Part shown: positions 32,448 through 36,073 of the stretch, piece by piece
Layout: the number at the start of each line of letters is the position of its first letter
How positions within the stretch are numbered: position 1 is the first letter of the stretch
NCBI GenBank assembly: GCA_035500775.1
Contig: DATJWY010000086.1
Span: 1 to 36,073 of the forward strand
DNA: 36,073 nucleotides
Reading direction: 5' to 3'
DNA from: DATJWY01 sp035500775
Lineage (GTDB): Bacteria; Pseudomonadota; Alphaproteobacteria; Acetobacterales; Acetobacteraceae
Program-made: the position numbers and the translations under genes
The notes under the pieces: generated by a model
Told to the model about the DNA's origin: nothing
Seen by the model: the letters and a program-made list of their open reading frames with translations, nothing else
The model's database searches: none

Positions 32448-33197
32448 TCAGGCAGGGTCGCCGGCCACGGGCATGGCGCCGAGCGCGCGGAACAGCGCCG
32501 CCACCTCGCCGATCGCGGCTTCCGCCTCCACCGGGTCGGTGCCCTTGGCGACGATCGCGACACCGCGGTCGCCGGGCCGGTAATACGGGTAGCTGCCGAG
32601 ATCCAGTTGCGGATGGCGTTGCTGGATATCGGCCAGCCCCTCCGCGATCGCCCCTTCCTGCACGCCCGCGGCATGCACCGTCGCCGAGATGATCGGCGGC
32701 CCGCCCTGCAGGCGGGGGGCGAGCGCCTCGAACATCGCCTGCATGATGCGCGGCACCCCCGCCATGACATGCACGTTGCCGATGGAAAAGCCGGGCGCGA
32801 CCGAGATCGGGTTGTCGATCAGCGTGGCGCCGCGCGGCATCGTCGCCATGCGCTGGCGGGCAGGGTTGAAATCGCCCGGCTTGTAATGGCGCTCCATCCG
32901 CGCCCAGGCCTCGGGGTGCGGCTCCCAGGGCACGCCGAAGGCGGCGGCGATGCTTTCGCTGGTGATGTCGTCATGCGTCGGCCCGATGCCGCCGGTGGTG
33001 AAGACGTGGTCGAACCGCGCTCGCACCTCGTTGACCGTGCTGACGATGATCTCCGCCACGTCCGGGATGACCCGCGCCTCGCGCAGCGGAATGCCGATCC
33101 GGCCAAGTCGGGCGGCCAGGAAATGGATGTGGGCATCCTGGGTGCGGCCGGAGAGGACCTCGTTGCCGATTACCAGGAGGCAGGCGGTGGGGTTCAT
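32448..33197 (-). CDS. CinA N-domain protein (MoaB/MogA-like fold)
   Basis: The 249-residue product belongs to the molybdopterin-binding COG1058 group, the N-terminal half of CinA. It opens with ACLLVIGNEVLSGRTQDAH and has the phosphate-binding GGIGPTHDD (69-77) typical of MoaB/MogA/CinA folds. The C-terminal nicotinamide-nucleotide deamidase (PncC) domain of full CinA is absent, so ADP-ribose pyrophosphatase-like activity or cofactor binding is the most that can be suggested. The ATG at 33197 has a GGAG site; the open frame up to 33278 lacks one. It lies 158 bp after the GNAT-Nudix gene on the same strand. Confidence 0.9.
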   Translation of the reverse strand: MNPTACLLVIGNEVLSGRTQDAHIHFLAARLGRIGIPLREARVIPDVAEIIVSTVNEVRARFDHVFTTGGIGPTHDDITSESIAAAFGVPWEPHPEAWARMERHYKPGDFNPARQRMATMPRGATLIDNPISVAPGFSIGNVHVMAGVPRIMQAMFEALAPRLQGGPPIISATVHAAGVQEGAIAEGLADIQQRHPQLDLGSYPYYRPGDRGVAIVAKGTDPVEAEAAIGEVAALFRALGAMPVAGDPA

Positions 33198-33355
33198 CGA
33201 GCGGTGCTCCGGCTGGAGGGACGGGAGGCGATATCGGCCGCGCGGCCAACCGTCGGCCGCTACCGGGCGTCGATTCAAGGAATCGCCGAACAGGTAGGCT
33301 TGGTTCGCGGCGACGCCAGTTCAGCCGGGCCGGCGCGCGATATCGTGCTGTGGCG

Positions 33356-34402
33356 TCAAAGGAATTCCCGCAGCAGCGGCACCAGCGGCTTGTCGGCTTC
33401 CGGCATGTCGTAATCGACGAGGTTCTGCGGCCGCACCCAGGCGAAGGTCTGCCCCTCCAGGGGCTGCACGAAGCCCTTCCAGCGCCGGCAGAGATAGAGC
33501 GGCATCAGCAGATGGAACTTGTCGTAGGCATGCGACGCGAAGGCGAACGGGGCGAGGCAGGCTTCCGCCACGTCGATCCCGAGTTCCTCCTTCAGCTCCC
33601 GGGTCAGCGCCGTTTCCGGCGTCTCGCCCGGGTGCAGCTTGCCGCCGGGGAATTCCCACAGCCCGGCCATCTTCTTGCCCTCCGGCCGGCGGGCGAGCAG
33701 CACGCGGGTATCCGCGTCGATCAGCGCGCAGGCGGCGACCAGCAGCAGCGGCTTGCTGCCCGCGGCGGCGAGCGGCGGCTCCGGATCGGCCTCCACCGCG
33801 CCGAACAGATCGTCGCGTGTCGCCCCGAAGCGCAGCACCGGGTGCTCGCCGCCACGGGCCAGGAAGCGTTGCGTGCCGGTGCCGGTCTCGCGCAGGCCGA
33901 TGCGGCGGATGACGGCGATGGAGGCGGGGTTGTCCACCGAGACGCTGGCCTCGATCCGGTCGAGGGCGAGATTGGCGAGCGCCCAGCGCGCCACGCGCCC
34001 GGCCGCCTCGCTGGCGACGCCATGGCCCCAGAAGCGCCGTCCGACCCAGTAGCCGAGATTGCCGGTGCGCGGCGCCAGATCGAGCCGGAGGCCGACGCAG
34101 CCGATCAGCATCTCCTGCCCGTTCTCATGGCCGGTGATGACGAAATGATGAGCTTTGCCTTGTCGCCGTTGCTCGGCGGTGGAGGCGATCCATTCATCGG
34201 TCAGCGAGCGCGGGTAGGGGAAAGGCAGGCGCGAGAGCATGCGCACCACCTCCCAGTCGTTCACCAGCCGGTGGATCGCCTCGGCATCCTCCGGCCGGGG
34301 CGGGCGCAGGGTCAGGCGCTCGGTGGTGAGCACGGGGTGGTCCGCCGCCGGCTCGGGCGCGGCGGGGCTCAGCGACAGGGTGCGACGCGCGGTGTGGGTC
34401 AC
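33356..34402 (-). CDS. GNAT acetyltransferase fused to a Nudix (MutT-like) hydrolase
   Basis: The 348-residue product joins two enzymes. Residues of about 25-195 are a RimJ/RimL-type GNAT domain (LTTERLTLRPPRPEDAEAI, GYWVGRRFWGHGVASEAA as the acetyl-CoA loop, SVDNPASIAVIRRIG). Residues of about 217-346 are a MutT-like Nudix domain with a complete Nudix box at 254-276 (GKLHPGE then RELKEELGI). MutT enzymes clean oxidised dGTP; the acceptor of the acetyl group is unknown. This fused form is known from alphaproteobacteria. The start is a GTG at 34402 with no good ribosome site; a second GTG at 34333, just before the GNAT domain, is a plausible alternative. It lies 262 bp downstream of argJ on the same strand. 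Confidence 0.9.
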   Translation of the reverse strand: MTHTARRTLSLSPAAPEPAADHPVLTTERLTLRPPRPEDAEAIHRLVNDWEVVRMLSRLPFPYPRSLTDEWIASTAEQRRQGKAHHFVITGHENGQEMLIGCVGLRLDLAPRTGNLGYWVGRRFWGHGVASEAAGRVARWALANLALDRIEASVSVDNPASIAVIRRIGLRETGTGTQRFLARGGEHPVLRFGATRDDLFGAVEADPEPPLAAAGSKPLLLVAACALIDADTRVLLARRPEGKKMAGLWEFPGGKLHPGETPETALTRELKEELGIDVAEACLAPFAFASHAYDKFHLLMPLYLCRRWKGFVQPLEGQTFAWVRPQNLVDYDMPEADKPLVPLLREFL

Positions 34403-34629
34403 GGGGGGCGGGCTGTCCGGATCTCTGGATTGGGGCGGAGCGGCCCTGTGCCGCCCACGGGGGGCGCCGGGGGGCGGTTCCCAGCTGCCTGACGCTGGGG
34501 AAGCCTAGCCAACCGGCCGGGCTGTGTCATCCCTGCTGCGGTCAGGGGAGCGTGTGCGCGGCTTTGCTGCAACACCTTGCCGGGAAGCTGGGGCCCGGAG
34601 GCTGGGGCCGGGAACCGCCGGCCGCCGCG

Positions 34630-34656
34630 CCCGGCCCCGTGATGGACGGGGCCGGG
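34630..34656 (-). terminator. Hairpin downstream of argJ
   Basis: CCCGGCCCCGT (34630-34640) pairs perfectly with ACGGGGCCGGG (34646-34656), an 11-bp stem with a 5-nt loop, 8 bp after the argJ stop. No U-run follows, so it may be a transcript end stabiliser or a factor-assisted terminator. The remainder of the gap to 34402 holds no gene. Confidence 0.55.
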
Positions 34657-34664
34657 ATACCGGT

Positions 34665-35900
34665 TCAGCTCCGGTAGCTGCCGTTGATGTCGATGTAGCC
34701 ATGCGTCAGGTCGCAGGTCCACGCGGTCGCGCGTCCCTTGCCAAGGCCGAGATCGATGGCGATCTCGATTTCCTGCCCCTTCATGTGTGCGACGACCGGG
34801 GCCTCGTCATAGCCCTCGACCACGGCGCCGTCCCGCGCCATCCAGGTGCCGCCAATGGCGATGGAGAGCAGGTCGCGATCCGCCGGCTCGCCGGCCTTGC
34901 CCACCGCCATGACGATGCGGCCCCAGTTCGCGTCCTCGCCGGCCACCGCGGTCTTGACCAAGGGCGAGTTGGCGACCGCCATGGCGATCCGCTTGGCGGA
35001 GCGGGTGCTGGTGGCGCCGGTGACGTCGATGCGGATGAATTTCCGCGCGCCCTCGCCGTCGCGCACCACCTGGAGCGCGAGGTCGAGCAGCACCTCGGAA
35101 AGCTTCAGGGCGAAATCCCGCAGCTTCGCGGTGTCGCCGGCGGCGATGCGCTTATGCTTGGCCTGGCCGGTGGCGAAGAGCAGCACCGTGTCGCTGGTCG
35201 AGGTGTCGGAATCGACGGTGGTGCGGTTGAAGCTGGTTTCGACGCTCTTGCCCAGCATCGCCTGGAGCACGGCGGCCGGGATCTTCGCGTCGGTGAAGAC
35301 GAAGCAGAGCATGGTCGCCATGTCCGGCGCGATCATGCCGCTGCCCTTGGCGATGCCGGTGATCCGCACCGTCTCGCCGCCGATCACCGCCTCGCGGGTC
35401 GCGGCCTTGGGGAAGGTGTCGGTGGTCATGATGCCGCGCGCGGCGGCTTCCCACCCATCCTCGCCGAGGCTCGCATGCAGGGCGGGGAGGGCGGCGGTCA
35501 GCCGCTCATGCGGCAGGATCTCGCCGATCACGCCGGTGGAGGCGAGGAAGACCTCGCGGGCCTTGCAGCCGGTCAGCGCCGCGGCGGCCTCGGCCGTGGC
35601 GGTCACGGTGTGCTCCCCGGCCTTGCCGGTGAACACGTTGGCGTTGCCGGCATTGACGACGAGCGCCCGCGCCTTGCCGCCCTTGAGCGCCGCCCGGTCC
35701 CAATCGACCGGGGCGCCGGGGCAGCGATTCTGGGTGAACACGCCGGCGACGGTGGTGCCGGGCGCCAGCTCGGCCATCATCAGGTCCGTTCGCCCCTGAT
35801 AACGGATGCCGGCCGATGCGGCGCCGAGCCGGACGCCGGCAATGGGCGGCAGCGCCGGCAGCGGGACGGCGAGGGGGGAAACAGGAAGGGGACCGGCCAT
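34665..35900 (-). CDS. argJ: Arginine biosynthesis bifunctional protein ArgJ
   Basis: ArgJ transfers the acetyl group from N-acetylornithine to glutamate, closing the arginine acetyl cycle; many members also make N-acetylglutamate from acetyl-CoA. The 411-residue precursor cuts itself into two chains. The cleavage motif is KGSGMIAPDMATML with the break predicted between Ala195 and Thr196, the Thr becoming the nucleophile; the oxyanion residues STGVIGE (121-127) are present, as are GEDANWGR and the C-terminal NGSYRS. The ATG at 35900 has a GAGG site; a frame open to 36050 would start inside the dispersed element. Monofunctional or bifunctional status cannot be told from sequence. Confidence 0.96.
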   Translation of the reverse strand: MAGPLPVSPLAVPLPALPPIAGVRLGAASAGIRYQGRTDLMMAELAPGTTVAGVFTQNRCPGAPVDWDRAALKGGKARALVVNAGNANVFTGKAGEHTVTATAEAAAALTGCKAREVFLASTGVIGEILPHERLTAALPALHASLGEDGWEAAARGIMTTDTFPKAATREAVIGGETVRITGIAKGSGMIAPDMATMLCFVFTDAKIPAAVLQAMLGKSVETSFNRTTVDSDTSTSDTVLLFATGQAKHKRIAAGDTAKLRDFALKLSEVLLDLALQVVRDGEGARKFIRIDVTGATSTRSAKRIAMAVANSPLVKTAVAGEDANWGRIVMAVGKAGEPADRDLLSIAIGGTWMARDGAVVEGYDEAPVVAHMKGQEIEIAIDLGLGKGRATAWTCDLTHGYIDINGSYRS

Positions 35901-35994
35901 GACTCTGTGCCTCGAACGGAAGCTGGATCGTGAGGCATCAGTCAGGCCGCAATCGGCCGCGCTGATCAAGAGCGGGGCGGCGAAAATTAAGGAA

Positions 35995-36073
35995 GGCCAG
36001 GGCTCTGCCCTGGACCCGCTGGGGCCTTGAGGCCCCAGACCCCCGATCACTTAAGTAATGGATTCCAAAGGCT
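35995..36073 (+). repeat. Four-hairpin dispersed element, copy C (right part cut by window edge)
   Basis: Copy C begins 95 bp upstream of the argJ ATG with GGCC, hairpin 1 (35997-36013, stem CCAGGGC, loop TCT), hairpin 2 (36019-36038, same stem as copy A), then the core ACTTAAGTAATGGATTCC and the first arm of hairpin 3, where the window ends. It has the same orientation as copy A. It lies upstream of argJ, so like copy B it is not tied to gene ends. Confidence 0.85.

Overview
The window is a stretch of high-GC chromosome from an alphaproteobacterium. The gene order, the FtsZ tail, a GNAT-Nudix fusion and two OmpA-like porins suggest Rhodospirillales, probably Acetobacteraceae; that placement is inference from protein style, since no taxonomic marker was searched. 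Most genes lie on the minus strand. The bulk of the window is core cell-division and envelope biology, with a more variable right-hand part.

Left and centre (95-23652, all minus). The division and cell wall (dcw) cluster reads mraZ-rsmH-ftsL-ftsI-murE-murF-mraY-murD-ftsW-murG-murC-murB-ddl-ftsQ-ftsA-ftsZ, followed after a hairpin-rich gap by lpxC, bamD and recN. From mraZ to ftsA every one of the 14 junctions overlaps, mostly as ATGA, so about 17.6 kb holds no noncoding base. The cluster makes the lipid II precursor (murA absent here; murB-G, ddl, mraY), the septal synthase (FtsW-FtsI with FtsQ and FtsL) and the Z ring (FtsZ, FtsA). Upstream of mraZ is a sigma70-like promoter covered by four TGGG boxes at exact 10-bp spacing, the expected MraZ operator. 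Further upstream are a consensus DnaA box, a 12-bp inverted repeat, and the RNase P RNA gene (24096-24506, minus).

Right part (24509-36073). A quinone oxidoreductase and a YbfF-type esterase form a plus-strand pair. Facing them are a cysteine hydrolase and a glutamine synthetase-family ligase on the minus strand. A 4 x 27-bp palindromic tandem array precedes the ligase and lies inside a possible 64-codon leader ORF that overlaps its ATG. Next come a GtrA-like membrane protein, two tandemly duplicated OmpA-family outer membrane proteins with duplicated leaders and terminators, a CinA-N-domain protein, a GNAT-Nudix fusion, and argJ.

A dispersed element of about 116 bp with four hairpins occurs three times: cut by the left window edge (1-93), complete and inverted between rnpB and the oxidoreductase (24560-24675), and cut by the right edge (35995-36073). 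Differences between copies fall in hairpin loops or are compensated across stems. No transposase, integrase, tRNA, CRISPR array or prophage gene was seen. The signals most worth following are the 27-bp array with its leader ORF, the four-hairpin element, and the OmpA duplication; the rest is mainly ordinary core genome with unusually tight packing.
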